A stretch of DNA of 6,965 nt from JBFWQM01 sp050249455. GTDB taxonomy: Bacteria; Pseudomonadota; Alphaproteobacteria; MPNO01; VGEU01. Every line of letters starts with the position of its first letter. The first letter of the stretch is position 1. Positions 1 through 5,889 of the stretch are shown here, in pieces. Position numbers and translations under genes: made by a program. The notes under the pieces were generated by a model, which made no database searches, was not told the origin of the DNA, and was given only the letters and a program-made list of their open reading frames with translations. The stretch covers positions 1 to 6,965 of the forward strand of contig JBFWQM010000260.1 of assembly GCA_050249455.1 (NCBI GenBank), written 5' to 3'.

Positions 1-731
1 GCCGCAGCGAGCTGTTCGTGGTGATGACCGCCGGCATGGCGACCATCGCCGGCACGGTGATGGTGATCTACGCCACGTTCCTGCAGGGCCTGGTGCCCGA
101 CCCGATCGGCCAGCTGCTGACCGCGTCCGTGATGAGCGCGCCGGCCGCCGTCGCCGTCGCGCTGATCATGGTGCCGGGCGGCGCGGCGACGACCGAGGGC
201 AAGCCGCCGTCGCCGCGGCTCTACGACTCGACGATGGACGCGCTGACCCGCGGCACGCTCGACGGGCTGACCCTGCTGCTCAACATCGCCGCGCTGTTGC
301 TGGCGCTGGTCGCGCTGGTGCACCTGGTCAACGCGGGGCTCGGCGTGCTGCCCGACGTCGCCGGCGCGCCGGTGACGTTGCAGCGGGCGTTCGGCATCGT
401 CCTCGCGCCGCTCGCCTGGACGCTCGGGATTCCATGGGCGGAGGCGCACACCGCCGGCGCGCTGCTCGGCACCAAGGTCGCGCTCAACGAGTTCCTCGCC
501 TTCCTCGAACTGCGCAAACTGCCGGCGGACGCGCTGTCGCCGCACAGCCGGCTGATCCTGACCTACGCGTTGTGCGGCTTCGCCAACTTCGCCAGCCTCG
601 GCATCATGATCGGCGGCCTCGGCGCGATGGCGCCGGAGCGGCGCAAGGAGATCACCGGCCTCGGCCTGAAGTCGATCCTGTCGGGCCTGCTCGCCACCTG
701 CATGACGGGGGCGGTGGTGGGGCTGCTTTGA
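1..731 (+). CDS. nupC: Concentrative nucleoside transporter (CNT/NupC family), C-terminal part, 5' end outside window
   Basis: The open frame enters the window in phase from base 3 (RSELFVVMTAGMATIAGTV) and stops with TGA at 729-731, leaving about 242 residues of a protein that usually has about 400. CNT proteins are inner-membrane symporters that import nucleosides with H+ or Na+. Family hallmarks visible here are the SELFVVMT-GMATIAGTVM stretch, GTKVALNEFLAFLEL (about 470-510), and the late block CGFANFASLGIMIGGLGAMAPERR (about 571-643). The last matches the conserved transmembrane and loop region near the CNT C-terminus. Several hydrophobic helices are evident, including LLLNIAALLLALVALVHLV near 274-330. 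The gene converges on recR across a 124-nt gap. The true start and N-terminal helices are not visible. Ion coupling and exact nucleoside preference cannot be read from this fragment. The symbol denotes the family only. Confidence 0.9.
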   Translation, partial: RSELFVVMTAGMATIAGTVMVIYATFLQGLVPDPIGQLLTASVMSAPAAVAVALIMVPGGAATTEGKPPSPRLYDSTMDALTRGTLDGLTLLLNIAALLLALVALVHLVNAGLGVLPDVAGAPVTLQRAFGIVLAPLAWTLGIPWAEAHTAGALLGTKVALNEFLAFLELRKLPADALSPHSRLILTYALCGFANFASLGIMIGGLGAMAPERRKEITGLGLKSILSGLLATCMTGAVVGLL

Positions 732-751
732 TTCGTCACCCAGGTTGTCGT

Positions 752-827
752 CCTCCGACTTGATCGGAGGGCCCATTTCGCTGCCGGACCCGATGCGTTC
801 CGGCATGGGTTCTCCGGTCCAGCCGGA
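752..827. terminator. Three tandem small hairpins in the nupC-recR convergent gap; possible transcription stop region
   Basis: Three short inverted repeats follow one another between the convergent stops. They are CCTCCGA/TCGGAGG (752-758 with 764-770, 5-nt loop), TGCCGGA/TCCGGCA (782-788 with 799-805, 10-nt loop) and TCCGG/CCGGA (813-817 with 823-827, 5-nt loop). A T6 tract at 842-847 on the plus strand lies about 14 nt beyond the last stem, too far for a textbook intrinsic terminator. No T tract follows the hairpins on the minus strand. The position fits a bidirectional stop for nupC and recR, but the function is inferred from position alone. Confidence 0.35.
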
Positions 828-855
828 AAACGACACGGTTATTTTTTCAAGACGG

Positions 856-1452
856 TTACCCCACCTCGCGCCGCGCCTTCATCGCGGCGGAGAGGGTGCC
901 ATCGTCGAGGTAGTCGAGCTCGCCGCCGACCGGGACGCCGTGGGCGAGGCGGGTGACGGATGCCGGCAGGCCGCTGAGCCGGTCGGCGACGTAGTGGGCG
1001 GTGGTCTGGCCCTCCACGGTGGCGGAGGTGGCGAGGATGACCTCGGCGATGCCGCCCTGCGCGACGCGGTCGACCAGGGCGGCGATGCGCAGGTCGTCGG
1101 GGCCGCGGCCGTCGAGCGCCGACAGCGTGCCGCCGAGCACGTGGTAGAGGCCGCGGAACGCGCCCGACCGCTCCAGCGCCCACAGGTCGGCGACGTCCTC
1201 CACCACGCAGACCAAGGTGCGGTCGCGCGCCGCATCGGCGCAGATCGCGCACGGGTCGGTGGTGTCGAGGTTGCCGCACACCGAGCAGGCGCGCACGTTC
1301 TTGGCCGCCGCCGTCATCGCCGCCGCCAGCGGCTCCAAGAGCGCCTCGCGGCGGCGGATCAGGTGCAGCGCCGCGCGCCGCGCCGAGCGCGGGCCGAGGC
1401 CGGGCAGCTTGGCCAGGAGCTGGATCAGGCGGTCGAGGTCGGTGGCGGGCAT
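856..1452 (-). CDS. recR: Recombination mediator protein RecR
   Basis: The 198-aa product has the family's usual length. RecR works with RecO (and RecF) in the cytoplasm to load RecA onto SSB-coated single-stranded DNA at gaps. Domains visible in order: a helix-hairpin-helix (LPGLGPRSARR, residues 16-26); a four-cysteine zinc site (C56, C59, C68, C71, pattern CSVC...CAIC); a Toprim domain starting about residue 80 (VCVVEDVADLWALE with E85, and LDGRGPDD near D114); and the conserved C-terminal block GVPVGGELDYLDDGTL (172-187). The ATG at 1452 gives the canonical MPATDLDRLIQLLAKLPGLG start. The bases directly upstream are C-rich (CGCCCCCC) and show no Shine-Dalgarno match. It is the last gene of the dnaX-ybaB-recR run, 151 nt after ybaB, with a large palindrome in that gap. 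No key residue appears to be missing. Confidence 0.97.
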   Translation of the reverse strand: MPATDLDRLIQLLAKLPGLGPRSARRAALHLIRRREALLEPLAAAMTAAAKNVRACSVCGNLDTTDPCAICADAARDRTLVCVVEDVADLWALERSGAFRGLYHVLGGTLSALDGRGPDDLRIAALVDRVAQGGIAEVILATSATVEGQTTAHYVADRLSGLPASVTRLAHGVPVGGELDYLDDGTLSAAMKARREVG

Positions 1453-1500
1453 GGGGGGCGGATATCGGCGCGAAGCGGGGCGGCAGCGCGAGGTTGCGGG

Positions 1501-1586
1501 CGCCCCCTCCCCCCAACCCCTTCCCGCGAGGGGAGGGGAAGTAGAAAGCCCCCTCCCCTCGCGGGAAGGGGTTGGGGGAAGGGGCG
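1501..1586. repeat. Large imperfect inverted repeat with nested palindromes and opposed G-quadruplex motifs
   Basis: The left arm (1501-1538) and right arm (1550-1586) are near-perfect reverse complements over about 37 bp, differing by roughly one substitution and a one-base length change. The spacer is 11 bp (1539-1549). Each arm also contains a smaller palindrome of the type CCCCTCCCC-TCGC-GGGAAGGGG (1517-1538 and 1550-1571). The plus strand of the right arm has four G runs (1563-1565, 1568-1571, 1574-1578, 1581-1584) separated by AA, TT and AA. The left arm has the mirror image as C runs (1503-1525), so that quadruplex motif is on the minus strand. No T tract follows on either side, so it is not a canonical terminator. 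It resembles a dispersed intergenic palindromic element, but copy number cannot be judged from one window. Confidence 0.85.
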
Positions 1587-1603
1587 TCTCAACCAGACAA
1601 ACA

Positions 1604-1927
1604 TCAGAACGGCAGCTTCATCCCCGGCGGCAGGTTGAGGCCGCCGGTCAGCTTGCCCATCTCCTGCGCGACGTGGGCCTCCGCCTTCGTCTTGGCGTCG
1701 TTGCAGGCGGCGACCAGGAGGTCCTCCAGCATCTCGGTCTCGTCCTTCGAGACGATCGAGGGGTCGATCTTGATCCGCCGCACCTCGCCCTTGCCGTTGA
1801 CGGTGACCGAGATCATGCCGCCGCCGGAGGTGCCGGTCATCTCGATCTCGGCGAGACGGGCCTGCATCTCTTCCATCTTGGCCTGCATCTGCTGGGCCTG
1901 CTTCATCAGGTTGCCGAGGTTCTTCAT
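1604..1927 (-). CDS. ybaB: YbaB/EbfC family nucleoid-associated DNA-binding protein
   Basis: The 107-aa product has the typical length of this family of small dimeric nucleoid-associated proteins. The N-terminal third (MKNLGNLMKQAQQMQAKMEEMQARLAEIE) is the family's amphipathic, Gln/Met-rich helix. It is followed by the beta-strand core GTSGGGMISVTVNGKGEVRRIKIDPS and the helix DETEMLEDLLVAACNDAKTKAE, which carries the conserved LEDLLVAA-NDA block. The C-terminus is GLNLPPGMKLPF. The ATG at 1927 overlaps the dnaX stop as ATGA (4 nt), which suggests translational coupling. A GGAG lies at 1941-1938 inside the end of dnaX, about 10 nt before the start. Its place between dnaX and recR is the classic context of this family. 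Binding specificity and exact role are not readable from the sequence. Confidence 0.96.
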   Translation of the reverse strand: MKNLGNLMKQAQQMQAKMEEMQARLAEIEMTGTSGGGMISVTVNGKGEVRRIKIDPSIVSKDETEMLEDLLVAACNDAKTKAEAHVAQEMGKLTGGLNLPPGMKLPF

Positions 1928-3708
1928 GGCTCGTCGTCTCCGTCGTTGAGGTCGTCGCCGTCGGGATCGGCGGGCGCGGCGTCCGTGCCAGCGGCCGGCT
2001 CGCGCGTGCGCACGGCTTCCACCGTCGCGCCGGGGAACGCGGCGAGCGCCGCCTGGACCAACGGGTGGGCGATGGCCTCGTTCCGCCGCGCCGCCTCGGC
2101 CGCCTCGATCTGGGCGCGCAGCGGCGCTTCGCCCTCGGCGTTGGGCAGGCTGGCGACCAGCCAGCGCATGCCGGTCCAGCGGCCGAGCAGCTCGCTGATC
2201 CGGTTGGGCAGGTTGGACGGCGCGTGCGGGCCGGGGCGGAACTCGATCAGGCCGGGCTCGAAGCGCACCAGGTGCACGTCGTTCATCAGGTGCGCGTGCA
2301 GCATCGCCTCGCGATTGGCGGCGAACAGCGCCACCGCGTCGCGGAAGCTTGCGATGCCGGCGGCCGCCGCGCCCTCAGGCAGCGCCGCTTGCGGCCGCGG
2401 CGCGCGGGCCGCCGCCTGCGCCCCCATGCCGCCGCCGGACCCGCCCGGCGCGGCGTCGCCGCGCGCGGCCATCGCCGGCTCGGTGCGCGGCGCCGGCGCG
2501 CGCGGCCCGGCCGGCGCGGCCGACGCCCCGGCGCCGCCGCCGGTCCCTTCGCGCACCAGGTCGCCGGGGGTCGGCAGGTCGGCTACGTAGCACAGCCGCA
2601 CGATGAGCATCTCCGCCGCCTGGATCGCCGACGGCGCGCGCTGCACCTCGCCGACGCCCTTGAGCAGCATCTGCCAGGTGCGCGCCAGCACCGCCATCGA
2701 CAGGTTCTTCGAAAGCGTCCCGGCGCGGCCGTTGTCGGCGTCCGATACCGTGTCGTTGCCGCCGGCGTCGGGCGCGACCTTGAGCCGGGTCAGCCAGTGC
2801 GTCAGCTCCAGCAGGTCCTGCACGACGACCAGCGGGTCGGCGCCGGAATCGTACATCTCCGCCACCAGCGACAGCGCGGCCGCCGCCTCGCCCTTCATCA
2901 CCGCTTCGAACAGGTCGAGGATGCGGCCCGAATCGGCGAGGCCAAGCATGGCGCGCATCGCGTCCTCGGCGATCGCCGCGCCGCCGGCGCCATGGGCGAT
3001 CGCCTGGTCGAGCAGCGACAGCCCGTCGCGCACCGACCCGTCGGCGGCGCGCACCAGCAGGCGCAGCGCGCCGTCGGATAGCTGCGCGCCTTCCTTCGCG
3101 GCGACCGACGCGAGATGGCGGCCGAGCAGGTCGGCCGGCACCCGGCGCAGGTCGAAGCGCTGGCAGCGCGACAGGACGGTGATCGGGATCTTGCGGATCT
3201 CGGTGGTCGCGAAGATGAACTTCACGTGCTCCGGCGGCTCCTCCAGGGTCTTGAGGAGGGCGTTGAACGCCGCCGTCGACAGCATGTGGACCTCGTCCAC
3301 GATGTAGACCTTGTAGCGCGCCAGCACCGGCCGGTAGGCGACGCCGTCGATGATGTCGCGGATGTTGGCGACGCCGGTGTGGCTGGCGGCGTCCATCTCG
3401 ATGACGTCGACGTGACGGTCCTCGGCGATCGCGACGCAGTTCTCGCACACCCCGCACGGCTCGATCGTCGGCCCGCCCGTACCGTCGGGGCCGACGCAGT
3501 TGAGCGCGCGGGCGATGATGCGGGCGGTGGTGGTCTTGCCGATGCCGCGCACCCCGGTCAGCACGAAGGCATGCGCCAGCCGGCCCGACGCGAAGGCATT
3601 CGTCAGGGTGCGCACCATCGCGTCCTGGCCGATCAGGTCGGCGAAGCGGCTCGGGCGGTACTTGCGCGCGAGGACGCGGTACGGCGTGGTGGCGGGCTGA
3701 TCGGTCAT
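1924..3708 (-). CDS. dnaX: DNA polymerase III subunit tau/gamma (clamp loader ATPase)
   Basis: The 594-aa product is the motor subunit of the clamp loader, which places the beta clamp on primed DNA. The full-length (tau) form also tethers the polymerase and helicase. Visible features: RKYRP near the N-terminus (16-20); Walker A GVRGIGKTT (52-60, K58); a zinc module of C71, C85, C88 and C91; Walker B IVDEVH (136-141); sensor 1 SRC (180-182); and sensor 2 GSVRD (224-228, R227). A Gly/Ala/Pro linker spans about 385-450 and includes GTGGGAGAS and GGSGGG. The C-terminal tau region follows and ends in an acidic tail (DGDDLNDGDDEP). The ATG at 3708 gives the family start MTDQPATTPYRVLARKYRP. The frame stays open far upstream, but there it runs through ffs and antisense to nudC. 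No A-rich slippery heptamer is seen. ybaB overlaps its stop. Confidence 0.97.
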   Translation of the reverse strand: MTDQPATTPYRVLARKYRPSRFADLIGQDAMVRTLTNAFASGRLAHAFVLTGVRGIGKTTTARIIARALNCVGPDGTGGPTIEPCGVCENCVAIAEDRHVDVIEMDAASHTGVANIRDIIDGVAYRPVLARYKVYIVDEVHMLSTAAFNALLKTLEEPPEHVKFIFATTEIRKIPITVLSRCQRFDLRRVPADLLGRHLASVAAKEGAQLSDGALRLLVRAADGSVRDGLSLLDQAIAHGAGGAAIAEDAMRAMLGLADSGRILDLFEAVMKGEAAAALSLVAEMYDSGADPLVVVQDLLELTHWLTRLKVAPDAGGNDTVSDADNGRAGTLSKNLSMAVLARTWQMLLKGVGEVQRAPSAIQAAEMLIVRLCYVADLPTPGDLVREGTGGGAGASAAPAGPRAPAPRTEPAMAARGDAAPGGSGGGMGAQAAARAPRPQAALPEGAAAAGIASFRDAVALFAANREAMLHAHLMNDVHLVRFEPGLIEFRPGPHAPSNLPNRISELLGRWTGMRWLVASLPNAEGEAPLRAQIEAAEAARRNEAIAHPLVQAALAAFPGATVEAVRTREPAAGTDAAPADPDGDDLNDGDDEP

Positions 3709-3742
3709 AACAGCCAGGTTCGGGGCGGCCAGGGCCGGGGAT

Positions 3743-3765
3743 CGGCGGGCTTCGCCGCACCGCCG
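3743..3765 (-). terminator. GC-rich hairpin between ffs and dnaX, without T tract
   Basis: CGGCGG (3743-3748) and CCGCCG (3760-3765) form a 6-bp stem around an 11-nt loop, just downstream of the 3' end of the SRP RNA on the minus strand. It could help form or protect the 3' end of the RNA, or cause partial termination. No run of T follows on the minus strand, so transcription may continue into dnaX, which starts about 35 nt further on. The assignment is weak in such GC-rich DNA. Confidence 0.25.
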
Positions 3766-3771
3766 GCGCGG

Positions 3772-3868
3772 GTGGGAGACCGGACGGCGACCCGGCAAGA
3801 ACTCGTTACGGCTGCTTCCTTCCGGACCTGACCGGGTTGGCGAGGGTACCGTCCGTCGCCGATCTCCC
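3772..3868 (-). ncRNA. ffs: Signal recognition particle RNA, bacterial 4.5S type
   Basis: The minus strand contains GGTCCGGAAGGAAGCAGCC (about 3829-3811), the near-invariant apical core of bacterial SRP RNA, with a GGAA tetraloop closed by TCC/GGA. The ends pair: GGGAGA (3868-3863) with TCTCCC (3779-3774). Inside them GGACGG pairs with CCGTCC, and ACCCGG pairs with CCGGGT across the apical arm. The result is a single rod of about 97 nt, the short form without an Alu domain. The RNA binds the Ffh M domain and directs nascent inner-membrane proteins to FtsY. A promoter-like -10 sits at the right distance upstream (3880-3875). It lies 63 nt upstream of dnaX on the same strand, as scr does before dnaX in Bacillus subtilis. 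The exact ends are uncertain by a few nucleotides. Confidence 0.95.
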
Positions 3869-3874
3869 AGGACT

Positions 3875-3903
3875 AATATATAGACCGCTCCCGCCGGTTG
3901 AAA
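3875..3903 (-). promoter_or_regulatory. Probable ffs promoter
   Basis: On the minus strand, TATATT (3880-3875) is preceded after exactly 17 nt by TTTCAA (3903-3898), a modest -35 match. The -10 places transcription initiation about 7 nt downstream, near 3868, which is where the SRP RNA GGGAGA stem begins. It is one of the few AT-rich spots in the window. It lies inside the 5' side of the nudC upstream region, so the divergent genes share this short control region. The assignment is by inspection only. Confidence 0.6.
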
Positions 3904-3963
3904 CCCTGGCTCGCGCGGGCGGGCCGATTGCATGAAATCGCGCGCTATGCCACTGTCGCCGCG

Positions 3964-4875
3964 ATGGAGCGCATCAATTTCTATGCAAGTTCCGCGCTCG
4001 ACCGCGCCGCGCAGCGGCGGACGGACGAGGCGTGGCTCACGTCGCTGCGCCGTGCGCGGACGACGCGCGTGCTGCCGGTGTGGCGTTCCAAGAACCTCGT
4101 CGTGCCCGGCGAATCGCCGCTTGCGGTGATGCTGGAGGTCACCGACGCGGAGATGCTGTTCGAGGCCTGCCCCGACTGCATCTTCATCGGCCTGGTCGGC
4201 GACGTGGCGCACTTCGTGGTCGACCTGTCGCACATCGACGATCCGTCGGCCCTGCCGCCGCTCGCCGGCCGCGGCGAGTTCGTCGACCTGCGCGCGGTCG
4301 GCGCCAACCTGCCGCGCGGCGACGGCGCGCTGCTGGCCTATGCGCGCGGCATCACGCACTGGCACCGCACCCACCGGTTCTGCGGCGTGTGCGGCAGCCC
4401 GTCCGAGATGCGCGACGGGGGCCACGTCCGCGTCTGCACCAACCCCGACTGCAAGACCAGCCACTTCCCGCGCACCGACCCGGCGGTGATCATGCTGGTC
4501 AGCCAGGGCGACCGCTGCCTGCTGGGCCGCAAGGCGGAATGGCCGGAGGGCATGTATTCGACCCTGGCCGGCTTCGTCGAGCCGGGCGAGAGCCTGGAGG
4601 ACGCCGTCGCGCGCGAGGTGATGGAGGAGACCGGCGTCTCGGTCACCGACGTGCGCTACCACTCCTCGCAGCCGTGGCCGTTCCCCGCCTCGCTGATGCT
4701 GGGCTTCTTCGCCACCGCGACCAGCGAGGAGATCCGCTACGACAACACCGAGCTCGACGACGCGCGCTGGTTCACCCGACTTGAGCTCTCCGAAGGCGCC
4801 GCCGGCCTCGCCCGCCGCCCGCGTTCCGACTCCATCGCCCGCCGCCTGCTGGAGACGTGGATCGCCGAGGGGTGA
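3964..4875 (+). CDS. nudC: NAD(+) diphosphatase / NADH pyrophosphatase, Nudix family (NudC)
   Basis: The 303-aa product splits NADH/NAD into NMN(H) and AMP. Enterobacterial NudC is also known to remove NAD caps from RNA. Visible features: an N-terminal domain (1-130); a four-cysteine zinc ribbon C140, C143, C158, C163 (FCGVCGSP...CTNPDC); and a full Nudix box at 203-225 (G203, E209, then REVMEETGV from 217). The family diagnostic SQPWPFPAS (235-243) follows, and it separates NudC from other Nudix enzymes. The ATG at 3964 gives MERINFYASSALDRAAQRRTDEAWL, a usual alphaproteobacterial-type N-terminus. A TTG at 3898 extends the frame by 22 residues, but it overlaps the ffs -35 element and adds no recognisable sequence. 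No clear Shine-Dalgarno is seen. The gene stands alone, divergent from ffs-dnaX and convergent with pheA, and is followed by a strong terminator. Confidence 0.96.
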   Translation: MERINFYASSALDRAAQRRTDEAWLTSLRRARTTRVLPVWRSKNLVVPGESPLAVMLEVTDAEMLFEACPDCIFIGLVGDVAHFVVDLSHIDDPSALPPLAGRGEFVDLRAVGANLPRGDGALLAYARGITHWHRTHRFCGVCGSPSEMRDGGHVRVCTNPDCKTSHFPRTDPAVIMLVSQGDRCLLGRKAEWPEGMYSTLAGFVEPGESLEDAVAREVMEETGVSVTDVRYHSSQPWPFPASLMLGFFATATSEEIRYDNTELDDARWFTRLELSEGAAGLARRPRSDSIARRLLETWIAEG

Positions 4876-4894
4876 ACCGGAATCACCACTGCCA

Positions 4895-4992
4895 CGTAGG
4901 GGTGGGTTTGAAACCCGCCCTTTTTTGTTGGTTTTTTCGGCTGCATCGGCGCGGCGGCTGCATCGCGGGCGGGTTTGAAACCCGCCCCTACG
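4895..4992. repeat. Pair of inverted copies of a 26-bp GGGTTTGAAACCC-centred element
   Basis: The left copy (4895-4920) and right copy (4967-4992) match as reverse complements at 24 of 26 positions. Both begin or end with the CGTAGGGG/CCCCTACG edge, and each has its own internal GGGTTT-G-AAACCC hairpin. The 46-bp spacer holds two T6 tracts and an 11-bp direct repeat CGGCTGCATCG (4938-4948 and 4955-4965). The pair fills most of the gap between the convergent nudC and pheA genes, and no ORF of note lies in it. The edge-to-edge symmetry resembles a small dispersed palindromic or miniature mobile element. No transposase or clear target-site duplication is seen. Confidence 0.8.
4901..4926 (+). terminator. 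Intrinsic terminator of nudC, built from a repeat arm
   Basis: GGGTGGGTTT (4901-4910, with G4910 near the turn) pairs with AAACCCGCCC (4911-4920), allowing one T-G wobble. A T6 tract (4921-4926) follows immediately and a second T6 lies at 4932-4937. This is a canonical rho-independent arrangement 25 nt after the nudC stop. The stem is at the same time the left copy of the inverted repeat pair in this gap. It acts only on the plus strand, because on the minus strand the tracts are A. Confidence 0.75.
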
Positions 4993-5011
4993 CAACGTCG
5001 AAGACCTTGCT

Positions 5012-5878
5012 TCAGCAGGTCTCGTCGGGCTTCTCGCCGTAGCGGAACGGGTCGCCCGGATAGGTGCCGAGGATGCGGAGCTCATGGGTGAAGAAGCCGA
5101 GCTCCTCGAACGCGAACTTGAGGCTGCGATCCTCGGGGTGGGCCTCGACGTCGGCGTAGAACTGGGTCGCGGTGAAGTTGCCGCCGACCATGTAGCTTTC
5201 CAGCTTGGTCATGTTGACGCCGTTGGTGGCAAAGCCGCCGAGCGCCTTGTAGAGCGCGGCCGGCACGTTGCGCACGCGGAACACGAACGTCGTCACCGGC
5301 CGGTCCGCGCCGCGGCGGAGCCGCACGGGCGTCTTGGACATGATCAGGAAGCGGGTGGTGTTGTGGTCGGCGTCCTCGATGTTCTTGGCGAGCGAGTCCA
5401 GGCCGTAGATCTCGCCGGCCAGCGACGAGGCGATGGCGGCGCGGGTGGGGTCGCGCGCCTCGGCGATCTCCGCCGCTGCGCCGGCGGTGTCGGCATGGAC
5501 CACCGCGGAGAACCGGTGCTTGCGCAGGAAGCGGTGGCACTGGCCGAGCGCGTGGACGTGGCTGTGCACGGTCCTGATCGTGCGCAGGGTGGCGCCGGGC
5601 GCCGCCAGCAGATGGTGGTTCACCCGCAGGAAATGCTCGCGGATGATGTGCAGCTTCGATTCCGGCATCAGCCGGTGGATGTCGGCGACCCGCCCGGCCA
5701 CCGAGTTCTCGATCGGGATCATGGCCAGGCGGGCGTGGCCGTCCTGCACCGCGGCGAAGGTGTCCTCGAACGCCGCGGTGGGCAGGGTCGTCATCTTCGG
5801 GAAGACGTGGCGGCAGGCGAGCTCGGAATAGGCGCCGGGCACGCCCTGAAAGGCGATCGTGTTGGACGGACGGGCCAT
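5012..5878 (-). CDS. pheA: Prephenate dehydratase with C-terminal ACT domain
   Basis: The 288-aa monofunctional enzyme converts prephenate to phenylpyruvate in phenylalanine biosynthesis. The catalytic domain (about 6-180) shows IAFQGVPGAYSE (8-19), the PIENS motif (55-59), and the DHNTTRF motif (171-177) whose TRF threonine is catalytic in this family. An ACT regulatory domain follows (about 195-275) with ALYKALGGFATNGVNMTKLESYMVGGNF. The ES of the usual ESRP effector motif is kept, but RP is replaced by YM. I regard this as a lineage-typical variant, and it still suggests feedback control by phenylalanine. There is no chorismate mutase domain, so that step must be encoded elsewhere. It starts 11 nt after the kdsB stop on the same strand, which suggests cotranscription. 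No strong ribosome binding site is visible. It ends facing nudC across the repeat pair. Confidence 0.96.
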   Translation of the reverse strand: MARPSNTIAFQGVPGAYSELACRHVFPKMTTLPTAAFEDTFAAVQDGHARLAMIPIENSVAGRVADIHRLMPESKLHIIREHFLRVNHHLLAAPGATLRTIRTVHSHVHALGQCHRFLRKHRFSAVVHADTAGAAAEIAEARDPTRAAIASSLAGEIYGLDSLAKNIEDADHNTTRFLIMSKTPVRLRRGADRPVTTFVFRVRNVPAALYKALGGFATNGVNMTKLESYMVGGNFTATQFYADVEAHPEDRSLKFAFEELGFFTHELRILGTYPGDPFRYGEKPDETC

Positions 5879-5889
5879 GGCGGCAGGGT

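Noticed and set aside
745..1638. Long plus-strand ORF (297 aa) opposite recR.
   Set aside because: It is a low-complexity Arg/Ala/Gly translation antisense to recR and across the palindrome. recR has all family motifs and explains the region.
2065..3831. Several long plus-strand ORFs and an alternative minus-strand ORF (2375-3760) overlapping dnaX.
   Set aside because: They are Arg/Ala/Pro-rich shadow frames driven by the third-position GC of dnaX. None shows a recognisable domain.
3898..3963. TTG start that would extend NudC by 22 residues.
   Set aside because: It coincides with the -35 position of the ffs promoter and adds no conserved sequence. The ATG at 3964 gives a normal family N-terminus.
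4895..4992. Possible CRISPR repeats (two similar 26-bp units with a 46-bp spacer).
   Set aside because: There are only two units, in inverted orientation, each a near-perfect palindrome, and no cas genes or further units are present.
3709..5085. Minus-strand frame of dnaX continues open for 459 more codons upstream, giving an apparent 1053-aa protein.
   Set aside because: The extension runs through the SRP RNA and antisense to all of nudC, and it translates the 26-bp repeats. It has no family resemblance. The DnaX family start lies at 3708, so the openness reflects high GC with few stop codons.
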